A DNA stretch of 64,000 bases from Physcomitrium patens (lineage: Eukaryota > Streptophyta > Bryopsida > Funariales > Funariaceae), in NCBI RefSeq assembly GCF_000002425.4, contig NC_037265.1:7572850-7636849 (forward strand). The letters are read 5' to 3'. Below are positions 10,916 through 22,419 of this stretch, piece after piece; positions within the stretch are counted from its first letter, which is position 1; each line of letters begins with the position of its first letter. The translations under genes and the position numbers were made by a program. The notes below the pieces were generated by a model, which ran no database searches, was not told the DNA's origin, and was given only the letters and a program-made list of their open reading frames with translations.

Positions 10916-12487
10916 TCATCTTGGTTTTGATGGATGTCGTTGATGAAAAACTTTGACTTTAGCTGATGCATTTCCTAGATTCCTGGATGGCTCCCATGTG
11001 CGTTCACTAATATCATATCCGCGCCAATGAACAAGATATTCCAGCTTATTTTGGCGCCGCCTTGAGTCTAATATCTCTTCCACCTCAAATTCTTCATTAT
11101 TATCTACTTCAATAGGAGGCGGTGGCATTTGTCTTCTTCCTTATATATCCACTGTCTTATATGGTTCAAGAAGAGACACGTGGAATACAGGATGGATCTT
11201 CATTGACTCCGGTAGATGTAACCGATATGCAATTGGGTTGATCTGTTCAGAAACAGAAAAGGGGCCAAGCCTACGATAGTCCAACTTGTCACAAGGTCGA
11301 GTAGTCTTGATATTGCGACAAAGTAGCCATACCTTATCACCCACATTGAGTTGAAGTTGCTCTTTATGATATGGATCTGCGTTTATCTTTTGTCATTCTT
11401 GAGCTTCCTTCAATTGTGTCTTCATTATTGCATGTAACTCTGACAACCGATTTGCCATATCTTCTGCTGCAGGATTATCAACTTTTGAAAAATCAAAAGT
11501 ATCAAGTCGTGGATGATAGCCATAATTGGCAAAGAAAGGTGTTTGTTGGGTGGAAGAATGTACTGTATTATTATAAGCAAACTCTGCCAATGGCAGAAGG
11601 GTTGTCCAATCATCTTGTTGGTAGTTGATAGTACACCTTAAATACTGCTTCAAGACTTGGTTTACACGCTCTGTATGTCCATCAGTTTGAGGATGGAAAG
11701 CCGAAGATAGTTTTATGTCCACTTTTAAAATCTTGAAAAGGGTCCTCCAAAATCTTGACACAAATTGAGTTCCCCTATCTGATATGATATCTTTAGGTAA
11801 TCCATGATAGCGATAGATATTATCAATGAAAAACTTAGCTGTTTCTTCACCTGTGATAGATTTTGTACATGGCACAAAGTGTGCCATCTTGGTGAAACGA
11901 TCTACTATCACAAATATAGAATCATAAGATCTTGAGCTTGGAAGATCTGTGATGAAATCCATAGAAACAGAAGACCATGGTTGTTCTGGTATAGGTAATG
12001 GCTGAAGAAGTCCGTAAGGTCGATGACGAGGAATTTTTGATCTTGAACAAATATCACATGATTGTACAAAGTCTTTGATTGACTTCCACATTTGTGGCCA
12101 CCAAAAATCTCTTGATATGAGTTCCAAAGACTTATTATATCCAAAGTGCCCTGCTGCTAGAAAGTCATGACGTGCTTGAAGAACACGTAAACGTGCTTCT
12201 CCTTTTGGAACATATAGGCGTCTTTCAAAATATAATAGATTATTCTTGAACTCGAACTTAGAAGGATCATGAGACTTAGAAGAATTATTCTCGATATCAT
12301 AAACAAGAGGATCTGAGGACATACTGGACTGGATTTGCTTGAGAAAAGTTGAATCAACAGTCAATGTTGATTTCATTGCTCGGAGATGAAATTGCTCCGG
12401 TTTCAAGAGGACCGTTCTTTGTTGCTCAAAAGCCGCATCTCCTTCTTTTGGTGCAAAATAAGAACGTCTAGATAGGGCATCAGACAA
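10916..12487 (-). pseudogene. pol: C1 pol, 3' half: integrase and chromodomain
   Basis: In element order: an integrase zinc-binding domain (HDFLAAGHFGYN ... CDICSRSK), the catalytic core with MDFITDLP, IISDRGTQFVSRFW and HPQTDGHTERVNQ (the D, D and E regions), the GPF module near 11280 ([23 protein letters not shown]), and a C-terminal chromodomain at 11100-10940. The chromodomain has a full aromatic-cage pattern (EFEVEEILDSRR, then YLVHWRGYDISERTWEP), the kind that binds methylated histone H3K9. This would steer integration into heterochromatin, in keeping with the setting. It is broken. Confidence 0.85.
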
Positions 12488-13501
12488 ACCTTGTTGTTTT
12501 CCTGGCCGATAAGTGATAATGAACTCGAATCATGATAAAGACATACTCCAACGAGCTTGACGACGATTCAACACGCGTGCTGACATGAAATACTCGAGGT
12601 TCTTGTGATCTGTATACACAGTGACTGGACTAGAAGTGCCTTCTAGATAATGATGCCATTCTTGAAAGGAATCAACGATCGCAAGAAGTTCTTTATCATG
12701 GATCTCATAATTGATCTCGGCTGCTGAGAATTTTCTTGAATGAAAAGCTATCGGATGAAGTTTGTCATCTGTTCCCATTTGTGATAAAACTGCACCCAAG
12801 GCAAAATCTGATGCATCTGTTTCCATAAAAAATGCCTTAAAAAAATCAACACGATATAAGACTGGTGCAGAGACAAACGATGTCTTCAAGGCTTCAAATA
12901 CTGCTTCCGCTTCTTGATTCCATTGGAATTTATCTTTACTAGTCAAGCGTGTAAGTGGAGCTGCAACTCGTGAGAAATCTTTGATGAAGATCCGATAGTA
13001 ATTGGCAAATCCCAAGAAACATTGGACATCTCTTACCATCCTTGGAATCTTCCAATCCATGATTGTTTGGACTTTCTTAGAATCCATCATGAGACCATCA
13101 TTTGAAATGATGTATCCTAAAAAGTCAACTTGAGTAGTGTGAAATACACACTTTTCCATCTTGGCGTACAATCCTGCATCTCTAAGTTTTTGTAATACTT
13201 GACGAATATGTATTTCATGTTCTTCAACGTTCTTAGAATAGATCAGGATATCGTCTAGATAGCAGACGACAAAATTGTCTAAGAATTCACGAAATACATC
13301 ATTCATGAGATGTTGAAAAGCAGCTGGTGCATTCGTGAGTCCAAAGGGCATGACATTATATTCGAAATGTCCATACCTGGTTCGAAATACAGTCTTCCAT
13401 TCATCTCCTTCTTTGATCCGTACTAGATTATATGCTCTTCTTAGATCTATTTTTGTATAGATCTTAGCTTGATTCAACTGGTCAAAGAGTCCTGATATCA
13501 A
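12488..13501 (-). pseudogene. pol: C1 pol, middle: reverse transcriptase and RNase H
   Basis: RT motifs occur in order: [31 protein letters not shown], the catalytic [11 protein letters not shown] box, and LGYIISNDGL (thumb side). RNase H follows with METDASDFALGAVLSQ, NYEIHDKELLAIV and VYTDHKNLEYF. The order and spacing are those of Ty3/Gypsy chromoviruses. The region aligns along its length with 18660-19690 in C2. Confidence 0.9.
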
Positions 13502-13546
13502 AGGTAATGGATACCTGTTCTTGATTGTAATCTTGTTGAGTCCTCG

Positions 13547-14404
13547 TTAATCAACACACATTCGTAAAGATCCATCTTTTTTCTTTACGAATAGAATTGG
13601 AGCTCCTGCTGGAGATTTTGAATGGCGTATGAAATTCTTCGCTAAATTCTCGTCAATATATGTCTTGAGTTCAGCCATCTCATCTTGCGATAAACTGTAA
13701 ATTGGTCCAAATGGTGGCTGAGTTCCTTCCTTGAGGTCGATTGAAAAATCATATGGATGATGCTCAGGAAGAATATCTGCATTCTTTTTCTCAAAAACGT
13801 CCTGATACTCCTGATATTGACTTGGAATGCCATTTGAAGTCTTTACGTTTTCAGAAATAGGTGCAGCATAAATAGCAAAAGTTGATCCTTCTTTTGCTGC
13901 GTGTATAAATGCTTTTGCACCTATCAGTACGGGTTTTACTATACTAGACTTATAATTTTTTACTTGGTTGGTAGAACTATTAATAACGCTTTGGTAAAAG
14001 TCAAGTTTACGCAAATTCCAATCTATTCGAGGATTATATTTTTCTAGCCAGGATAAACCTAAAATAACTAGATTGGACGGGGATTTAATTATGTTAAAAG
14101 CTATGTAGCTATCATGACCGTCTATTGTTACTTTTATAGGATGAATTTCATAAGTGACATCTCCAGAAGACAAGGAACGATCATCTATGACTTCTACATG
14201 TACTGGTTTAGGTTTCTGTACAAAAGATATTTTACGACTTTTAACAAATTGTTCATCTAAAAAACATGCTGAGGCTCCCGACTCTAATAAAGCAGAGGCT
14301 TTGTAATTCTTAGGTCCTAAATATAAGTCTATTATAAAACAAGGAGAGGGTTCTGAAGAGAGGATAGGACCTTCATTAGGAATTGTACAAGGTTCCAGCT
14401 GCAC
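13547..14404 (-). pseudogene. pol: C1 pol, 5' part: protease and RT N-terminus
   Basis: A retropepsin-like domain comes first: CFIIDLYLGPKNYKASALL, then SGASACFLDEQF and VILGLSWLEKYNP. It is followed by the conserved lead-in to RT, YQDVFEKKNADILPEHHPYDFSIDL and [20 protein letters not shown]. In C2 the same region begins just after the gag zinc knuckle and overlaps it closely, so Gag and Pol are probably made as a linked product. Confidence 0.85.
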
Positions 14405-14409
14405 GGTCC

Positions 14410-15363
14410 CTATTGTAGCTGGACGAATCCGTTTTCCGACATGTTGTCTTCTTTGACCGTCGTACCCCTCATTTTATAGTTGCGTTGTTTCTTTGGACAA
14501 TGTTGAGCAGTGTGCTTAGGTTCTCCGCAATATAAACATAATCCTTCTTGACGACGACGAATCATTTCTTGTTCAGTTAGGGGTTTAAAACGTACCGCGT
14601 CAATTTGCATGTCTTCTACTTCTGAATGTACGTTTGGCAAAGATGTTGATGTTGCCATTGCGTAATAACGTTGAGGTTCCCATGAGTGATTCTCAGATTA
14701 AAATTTGAAAAGTCGATTATCACGTTTTACCGCAAAATCGATTGCTTGACTCAAAGTTTGAGGATCAGGTAAGTTGAGCATCAATTTCTTTACTTCGTAT
14801 TGCAATCCATAAAGAAATTGACTGATGAGTGTAGCATCATCCCACTTGATGTCAATTGCAAGTTGTCGAAATTGTGAAGCATATACTGTTATTGAGCAAT
14901 TTCTTTGTCGCAAAATTCGGATCTTATTTGTTGCAACACGAGTTGCATCGTGTTCACCATACATAGATCGAAACTCTGCCAAAAAAGCTTCCAAATTGTC
15001 CAATATTGGATTTTGTTGTTCAAGAAAAGACGAAAACCACGATAATGCAAAACCAGAAAGTAGAGTGCCAATAAACCTGACTTGTGATCCTGGAGTTGGA
15101 TAGCTTTGCGGTTGAAGTTCAATTGCCAATTGTACTTGATTAATGAACCCTCGAAACTTTGATCTCGTACCATCAAATTTCTCAGGTAAGGGAATTCTTG
15201 GTTCTCTAGTGCTTATAGGGTGTTGTACAATTGGAGAAGGAACGTGATTTGTTGTAGATGTTGAAGCAGCTCCGATTATGTCTATATCTCCACTTTTGGC
15301 TATTCTTATTCTTTCATGTGTTGGTGAATTGAGTTGATGCATCGCAAGCATTAACTCCCTCAT
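14410..15363 (-). pseudogene. gag: C1 gag with zinc knuckle
   Basis: The capsid-like part (15363-14698) contains RIPLPEKFDGTRSKFRGFINQV, VRFIGTLLSGFALSWFSSFLE and TVYASQFRQLAIDIKW, a Ty3/Gypsy gag core. It is followed by one nucleocapsid knuckle, CLYCGEPKHTAQHC (CX2CX4HX4C), near 14550. It is almost identical to C2 16809-17762. The few differences make C1 and C2 recent sisters. Confidence 0.88.
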
Positions 15364-15626
15364 TTGCTCTTACATTTGTGCCATTGCACTCTTCATTTCA
15401 ACAAGCTCTGCCATAATGACACTAAGAAGAAAAATTTGTTTGATATTGCTCAAGACAAAAGAAAAGAAAGACTTGATAATAAAGAAGATACTAAGAACAA
15501 TATCAGTTTAGAAGTGGGTAATCCGCAAACTTCTAATACGCTTATGTCTTATCAAGAGAAAGGGGTAATCCACTCTTACGCAAGAAAAAACAAAGCTCTG
15601 ATATTGTAAGTGTACTCTTGTCAATC
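15364..15626 (-). other. 5' leader of C1 including self-priming site
   Basis: Leader between the 5' LTR and gag. Reading from the LTR on the minus strand, it begins GATTGACAAGAGT. TTGACAAGAGT (15614-15624) is the exact complement of the predicted first 11 nt of the transcript. No gene is supported in the leader, although chance frames exist on both strands. Confidence 0.6.
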
Positions 15627-15993
15627 TGTCAAGGACAAAGACTCGATGAGGGAAAATATACACCAAAAGACTATCTCGATATAATAAGTCAAAATATAAA
15701 CAAGTAGGTATATTAAAAGGAAACTGGAATGGCTATTGCCACAAGACAAGAAACTAAAGACTCTTGAACCAGGACTAGAAGCAAGAAAGGAGTTGACAAG
15801 AGTGAAGAAGCCTTCACTCTTGTCTCTATATATACTATCTAACTAGGAGCTACGTGGCAACGTTCTATAAGACCTCCAATATGTGTTGACTTTGTAGGAC
15901 ACATGCCTTGACTTACAAGGCAAGTTTTTCTACGTGTCGGCCACATAGTTAGCTTGATCTTCAAGCTAACAATATATGTGGCACATGGCCAAC
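15627..15993 (-). repeat. 5' LTR of C1, left segment
   Basis: It runs from TGTCAAGG to GGCCAAC, where C2 inserted. The last five bases, CCAAC (15989-15993), recur at 30961-30965 as the target duplication of C2. Confidence 0.93.
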
Positions 15994-16545
15994 TGTCACG
16001 GCCATAATCATGTAAGTTAATAATTACATATAGGAATAGGTAGAAGTAAGTAAAAGTAGATAAAAGTAAGTTAATTCTATAATATTTAATATAGAAGCTT
16101 TCTAGAAACTTCGTAGACGCTGCTTTGACTTCATAGGTGTCTTTAATTGACTTTTTGGATTAGAAACGTGGTCAACAAGTTGGCCATGTGCCACACATGT
16201 TGTTAGCTTGAAGATCAAGCTAATAATGTGGCCCACACGTAGAAAAACTTGCTTTTTAAGTCAAGGCATGTGTCCTACAAAGTCAACACATATTGGAGGT
16301 CTTATAGAACGTTGCCACGTAGCTCCTAGTTAGATAGTATATATAGAGACAAGAGTGAAGGCTTCTTCACTCTTGTCAACTCCTTTCTTGCTTCTAGTCC
16401 AGGTTCAAGAGTCTTTAGTTTCTTGTCTTGTGGCAATAGCCATTCCAGTTTCCTTTTAATATACCTACTTGTTTATATTTTGACTTATTATATCGAGATA
16501 GTCTTTTGGTGTATATTTTCCCTCATCGAGTCTTTGTCCTTGACA
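15994..16545 (+). repeat. 5' LTR of C2
   Basis: 552 bp with a TATA box at 16338. The predicted transcript start near 16369 divides it into U3 and R/U5. It lies directly against the interrupted C1 LTR. Confidence 0.95.
16338..16379 (+). promoter_or_regulatory. TATA box, dyad and predicted transcript start of C2
   Basis: TATATATA at 16338-16345 is followed by an inverted repeat with arms GACAAGAGTGAAG and CTTCACTCTTGTC. ACTCTTGTCAA begins at 16369, 31 bases from the start of the TATA box, the usual plant spacing to a start site. This 11-mer is exactly complementary to 16548-16558. The start site is inferred; the motifs and spacing are seen. Confidence 0.65.
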
Positions 16546-16547
16546 GA

Positions 16548-16558
16548 TTGACAAGAGT
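16548..16558 (+). other. Predicted self-priming site of C2
   Basis: TTGACAAGAGT lies two bases after the 5' LTR, where the primer-binding site belongs. It pairs perfectly with the predicted first 11 nt of the RNA. Tf1/sushi-type elements are known to prime reverse transcription from the 5' end of their own mRNA through an 11-nt match. No tRNA match of comparable quality lies beside the LTR. Confidence 0.6.
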
Positions 16559-16808
16559 ACACTTACAATATCAGAGCTTTGTTTTTTCTTGCGTAAGAGT
16601 GGATTACCCCTTTCTCTTGATAAGACATAAGCGTATTAGAAGTTTGCGGATTACCCACTTCTAAACTGATATTGTTCTTAGTATCTTCTTTATTATCAAG
16701 TCTTTCTTTTCTTTTGTCTTGAGCAATATCAAACAAATTTTTCTTCTTAGTGTCATTATGGTAGAGCTTGTTGAAATGAAGAGTGCAATGGCACAAATGT
16801 AAGAGCAA
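16559..16808 (+). other. 5' leader of C2
   Basis: An untranslated leader before the gag start, the mirror of 15364-15613 in C1. No feature besides a TATCAGAGC word (16569-16577), discussed under rejected items. Confidence 0.5.
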
Positions 16809-17762
16809 ATGAGGGAGTTAATGCTTGCGATGCATCAACTCAATTCACCAACACATGAAAGAATAAGAATAGCAAAAAGTGGAGATATAGACATAATCGG
16901 AGCTGCTTCAACATCTACAACAAATCACGTTCCTTCTCCAATTGTACAACACCCTATAAGCACTAGAGAACCAAGAATTCCCTTACCTGAGAAATTTGAT
17001 GGTACGAGATCAAAGTTTCGAGGGTTCATTAATCAAGTACAATTGGCAATTGAACTTCAACCGCAAAGCTATCCAACTCCAGGATCACAAGTCAGGTTTA
17101 TTGGCACTCTACTTTCTGGTTTTGCATTATCGTGGTTTTCGTCTTTTCTTGAACAACAAAATCCAATATTGGACAATTTGGAAGCTTTTTTGGCAGAGTT
17201 TCGATCTATGTATGGTGAACACGATGCAACTCGTGTTGCAACAAATAAGATCCGAATTTTGCGACAAAGAAATTGCTCAGTAACAGTATATGCTTCACAA
17301 TTTCGACAACTTGCAATTGACATCAAGTGGGATGATGCTACACTCATCAGTCAATTTCTTTATGGATTGCAATACGAAGTAAAGAAATTGATGCTCAACT
17401 TACCTGATCCTCAAACTTTGAGTCAAGCAATCGATTTTGCGGTAAAACGTGATAATCGACTTTTCAAATTTTAATCTGAGAATCACTCATGGGAACCTCA
17501 ACGTTATTACGCAATGGCAACATCAACATCTTTGCCAAACGTACATTCAGAAGTAGAAGACATGCAAATTGACGCGGTACGTTTTAAACCCCTAACTGAA
17601 CAAGAAATGATTCGTCGTCGTCAAGAAGGATTATGTTTATATTGCGGAGAACCTAAGCACACTGCTCAACATTGTCCAAAGAAACAACGCAACTATAAAA
17701 TGAGGGGTACGACGGTCAAAGAAGACAACATGTCGGAAAACGGATTCGTCCAGCTACAATAG
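16809..17762 (+). pseudogene. gag: C2 gag with zinc knuckle
   Basis: The capsid-like domain starts MRELMLAMHQLNSPTHERIR and continues with the LPEKFDGTRSKFRGFINQ and LSGFALSWFSSFLE cores. The nucleocapsid part, with the knuckle CLYCGEPKHTAQHC, ends at 17762, six bases before the first methionine of pol. A methionine-rich start and the match to C1 support the start at 16809. Confidence 0.88.
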
Positions 17763-17767
17763 GGACC

Positions 17768-20700
17768 GTGCAGCTGGAACCTTGTACAATTCCTAATGAA
17801 GGTCCTATCCTCTCTTCAGAACCCTCTCCTTGTTTTATAATAGACTTATATTTAGGACCTAAGAATTACAAAGCCTCTGCTTTATTAGAGTCGGGAGCCT
17901 CAGCATGTTTTTTAGATGAACAATTTGTTAAAAGTCGTAAAATATCTTTTGTACAGAAACCTAAACCAGTACATGTAGAAGTCATAGATGATCGTTCCTT
18001 GTCTTCTGGAGATGTCACTTATGAAATTCATCCTATAAAAGTAACAATAGACGGTCATGATAGCTACATAGCTTTTAACATAATTAAATCCCCGTCCAAT
18101 CTAGTTATTTTAGGTTTATCCTGGCTAGAAAAATATAATCCTCGAATAGATTGGAATTTGCGTAAACTTGACTTTTACCAAAGCGTTATTAATAGTTCTA
18201 CCAACCAAGTAAAAAATTATAAGTCTAGTATAGTAAAACCCGTACTGATAGGTGCAAAAGCATTTATACACGCAGCAAAAGAAGGATCAACTTTTGCTAT
18301 TTATACTGCACCTATTTCTGAAAACGTAAAGACTTCAATTGGCATTCCAAGTCAATATCAGGAGTATCAAGACGTTTTTGAGAAAAAGAATGCAGATATT
18401 CTTCCTGAGCATCATCCATATGATTTTTCAATCGACCTCAAGGAAGGAACTCAGCCACTATTTGGACCAATTTACAGTTTATCGCAAGATGAGATGGCTG
18501 AACTCAAGACATATATTGACGAGAATTTAGCGAAGAATTTCATACGCCATTCAAAATCTCCAGCAGGAGCTCCAATTCTATTCGTAAAGAAAAAAGATGG
18601 ATCTTTACGAATGTGTGTTGATTATCGAGGACTCAACAAGATCACAATCAAGAACAAATATCCATTACCTTTGATATCAGGACTCTTTGACCAGTTGAAT
18701 CAAGCTAAGATCTATACAAAAATAGATCTAAGAAGAGCATATAATCTAGTACGGATCAAAGAAGGAGATGAATGGAAGACTGTATTTCGAACCAGGTATG
18801 GACATTTCGAATATAATGTCATGCCCTTTGGACTCACGAATGCACCAGCTGCTTTTCAACATCTCATGAATGATGTATTTCGTGAATTCTTAGACAATTT
18901 TGTCGTCTGCTATCTAGACAATATCTTGATCTATTCTAAGAACGTCGAAGAACATGAAATACATGTTCGTCAAGTATTACAAAAACTTAGAGATGCAGGA
19001 TTGTACGCCAAGATGGAAAAGTGTGTATTTCACACTACTCAAGTTGACTTTTTAGGATACATCATTTCAAATGATGGTCTCATGATGGATTCTAAGAAAG
19101 TCCAAACAATCATGGATTGGAAGATTCCAAGGATGGTAAGAGATGTCCAATGTTTCTTGGGATTTGCCAATTACTATCGGATCTTCATCAAAGATTTCTC
19201 ACGAGTTGCAGCTCCACTTACACGCTTGACTAGTAAAGATAAATTCCAATGGAATCAAGAAGCGGAAGCAGTATTTGAAGCCTTGAAGACATCGTTTGTC
19301 TCTGCACCAGTCTTATATCGTGTTGATTTTTTTAAGGCATTTTTTATGGAAACAGATGCATCAGATTTTGCCTTGGGTGCAGTTTTATCACAAATAGGAA
19401 CAGATGACAAACTTCATCTGATAGCTTTTCATTCAAGAAAATTCTTAGCAGCCGAGATCAATTATGAGATCCATGATAAAGAACTTCTTGCGATCGTGGA
19501 TTCCTTTCAAGAAAGGCGTCATTATCTAGAAGGCACTTCTAGTCCAGTCACTGTGTATACAGATCACAAGAACCTCGAGTATTTCATGTCAACATGCGTG
19601 TTGAATCGTCGTCAAGCTCGTTGGAGTATGTCTTTGTCAAGATTCGAGTTCATTATCACTTATCGGCCAGGAAAACAACAAGGTTTGTCTGATGCCCTAT
19701 TTAGACATTCTTATTTTGTACCAAAAGAAGGAGATGCGGCTTTTGAGCAACAAAGAATGGTCCTCTTGAAACCGGAGCAATTTCATCTCCGAGCAATGAA
19801 ATCAACATTGACTGTTGATTCAACTTTTCTCAAGCAAATCCAGTCCAGTATGTCCTCAGATCCTCTTGTTTATGATATCGAGAATAATTCTTCTAAGTCT
19901 CATGATCCTTCTAAGTTCGAGTTCAAGAATAATCTATTATATTTTGAAGGACGCCTACATGTTCCAAAAGGAGAAGCACGTTTACGTGTTCTTCAAGCAC
20001 GTCATGACTTTCTAGCAGTAGGGCACTTTGGATATAATAAGACTTTGGAACTCATATCAAGAGATTTTTGGTGGCCACAAATGTGGAAGTCAGTCAAAGA
20101 CTTTGTACAATCATGTGATATTTGTTCAAGATCAAAAATTCCTCGTCATCGACCTTATGGACTTCTTCAGCCATTACCTATACCAGAACAATCATGGTCT
20201 TCTGTTTCTATGGATTTCATCACAGATCTTCCAAGCTCAAGATCTTATGATTCTATATTTGTGATAGTAGATCGTTTCACCAAGATGGCACACTTTGTGC
20301 CATGTACAAAATCTATCACAGGTGAAGAAACAACTAAGCTTTTCATTGATAATATCTATCGCTATCATGGATAACCTAAAGATATCATATCAGATAGGGG
20401 AACTCAATTTGTGTCAAGATTTTGGAGGACCCTTTTCAAGATTTTAAAAGTGGACATAAAACTATCTTCGGCTTTCCATCTTCAAACTGATAGACAAACA
20501 GAGCGCGTAAACCAAGTCTTGGAGCAATATTTAAGGTGTAATATCAACTACCAACAAGATGATTGGACAACCCTCCTGCCATTGGCAGAGTTTGCTTATA
20601 ATAATACAGTATATTCTTCCATGCAACAAACACCTTTCTTTGCCAATTATGGCTATCATCCACGACTTGATACTTTTGATTTTTCAAAAGTTGATAATCC

Positions 20701-21053
20701 TGCAGCAGAAGATATGGCAAATCGGTTGTCAGAGTTACATGCAATAATGAAGTCGCAATTGAAGGAAGCTCAAGAACGACAAAAGATAAATGTAGATCTA
20801 TATCATAAGGAGCAACCACAAATCAACGTGGGTGATAAGGTATGGCTACTTCGTCGCAATATCAAGACTACTCGACCTTGTGACAAGTTGGACTATTGTA
20901 GGCTTGGCCCCTTTTTTGTTTCTGAACAGATCAACCCAGTTGCATATCGGTTACATCTACCAGAGTCAATGAAGATCCATCCTATATTCCACGTGTCTCT
21001 TCTTGAACCATATAAGACAGTGGATATACAAGGAAGAAGACAAAGGTCATCGC
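17768..21053 (+). pseudogene. pol: C2 pol: protease, RT, RNase H, integrase
   Basis: A long, mostly open region. In order: retropepsin-like domain (about 17830-18200), RT lead-in (18340-18600), RT (18600-19200, with LRRAYNLVRI and [18 protein letters not shown]), RNase H (19320-19690, METDASDFALGAVLSQ, VYTDHKNLEYF), integrase zinc domain (about 19980-20130, HDFLAVGHFGYN ... CDICSRSK), catalytic core (20200-20760) and GPF module (20890-21010, ending [11 protein letters not shown]). Element D cuts it just before the chromodomain, which resumes at 29644. It is nearly whole, with about two breaks besides that insertion. Confidence 0.9.
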
Positions 21054-22357
21054 TATCGTATTACGTGCTTTCTTGCTTAAGAACGCACCGTGTGTCTGGC
21101 TGTAGAAGGTAGTATGGAGATTCACCGATAGTCAAGCAGTGTAAGAGTTTTTGACTGCTGGAATATAAACGACTGCAACAACGTACTGTAAATCTATACG
21201 GATGCTCTTCGACTGCTTGTCGAAGTCTTTTTTTTTGCCCCAGCCGATAGGTCTCTAGACGTTACAGAGAACCCCGAACAACCCAAATTGTTAATCTTCA
21301 ATACTCCTTTGTACTTACGATCTTGTATCCACTGACTGTCCTGTTAGATTAACCCAATAAATTTCATTCACTCCGCATACTCACACCTATAGACACCTCT
21401 TTAATCCTTCAATCACAAATTTAACTCGATTTTACAAAACAGTCAAGAGCATTCAAACCCACTTCATTTAAAAATCCCGATTCACCATTACAACACTGAC
21501 TTCAGCAGCGATTGCCTCAGTCTTCCCAAAACTCTACGAAGAAGAAAAATCCAAATTCTATGTCTTTCCTTCCCCGACCCAAAGCATGAAGCTCCACTCT
21601 CTAATTCCCTTGATCTTCAAAAACCTCCAATAAAACTCGAACTGGTAACCTTGCAAAAGCTTGAAAAACTAGCTCCCCCCCGATTCCCCCTAATCTTATC
21701 CTCCATCCTCTTCAATCTTCCATCTTAGATCCGGAATTGGCTCCCGTCGTCAGAGCTTAGATCCGAAATTGGCTCACGTCATCAAGGCCTTCTCCTCCGT
21801 TTTTACCTTTAAGAGATCCATTTACCATAAACAACGTTCCCTGAAACGGCACAGAGAACAGGACAGTCCGAAACAGAATCGAAACGCCGTAATCGGGACC
21901 ACATTGAGTCCCCCTACCAATTCAGGTCCTATGTTGGGTAAGATGCCCGTAGTAACCTGGATGCTCGCGTAATTGGGTCAAATTGGTCTTCGCGTCAGAC
22001 TGGCTGAGGCCCGTAGTAAGACCCGGATTTTCCCGTAACTAGACTGCATTGGGTTGCCCCACCAATACAGGTCTCATATTGGGTAAGAGGACCCGGATTG
22101 GATTCTCGAAATTTGATCCAATTGGTTCTTCAAACCCATCGTGTGAATTGGTCCTTCTCATCCTACTAATACCCGTTATTAGAATCGAATGGAGCATTTC
22201 AGTATGCCCCGGCTGACTGTAACGGGGTGACTGAACCTGACCACTCAGTACTTGCGCTGGAGTTGGTCGATGCTCCGAATATTCGAGGTAACTGAATATT
22301 AATAAAATTCCCCTTCTTTTTTTTATTTTCACTGTATACTCATGTTACAACACGTCA
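21054..22357 (-). repeat. 3' LTR of D
   Basis: 1304 bp, with ends TATCGTATTACG and CATGTTACAACACGTCA. Its U3 (about 21690-22190) is made of short, partly repeated modules (CCCGTAATCGGGACC, GCCCGTAGTAA) that align with the coding linker of element A. The frames found in it look like chance. Confidence 0.93.
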
Positions 22358-22369
22358 TCCACCCGCTCT
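22358..22369 (-). other. Polypurine tract of D
   Basis: The minus strand reads AGAGCGGGTGGA directly before the 3' LTR. F has AGAGGGGATAGA at 38658-38669. Confidence 0.75.
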
Positions 22370-22419
22370 GAACCTGTGCATCCTCCAGTATGCACGAATT
22401 TATCCAATTGCTGTTTGAT

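Noticed and set aside
16569-16577. TATCAGAGC in the C2 leader, resembling the core of the initiator tRNA-Met primer site (TGGTATCAGAGC)
   Set aside because: It lies 23 bases from the LTR rather than beside it, the bases around it do not fit the tRNA, and it is absent from the leader of I. The 11-nt self-complementary site is conserved instead.
15364-16808. Mirror-image 81-codon frames at 15364-15609 and 16563-16808
   Set aside because: They are antisense to the gag leaders of C1 and C2 and exist twice only because the elements are sisters; no family motif and no conservation in I, E or K.
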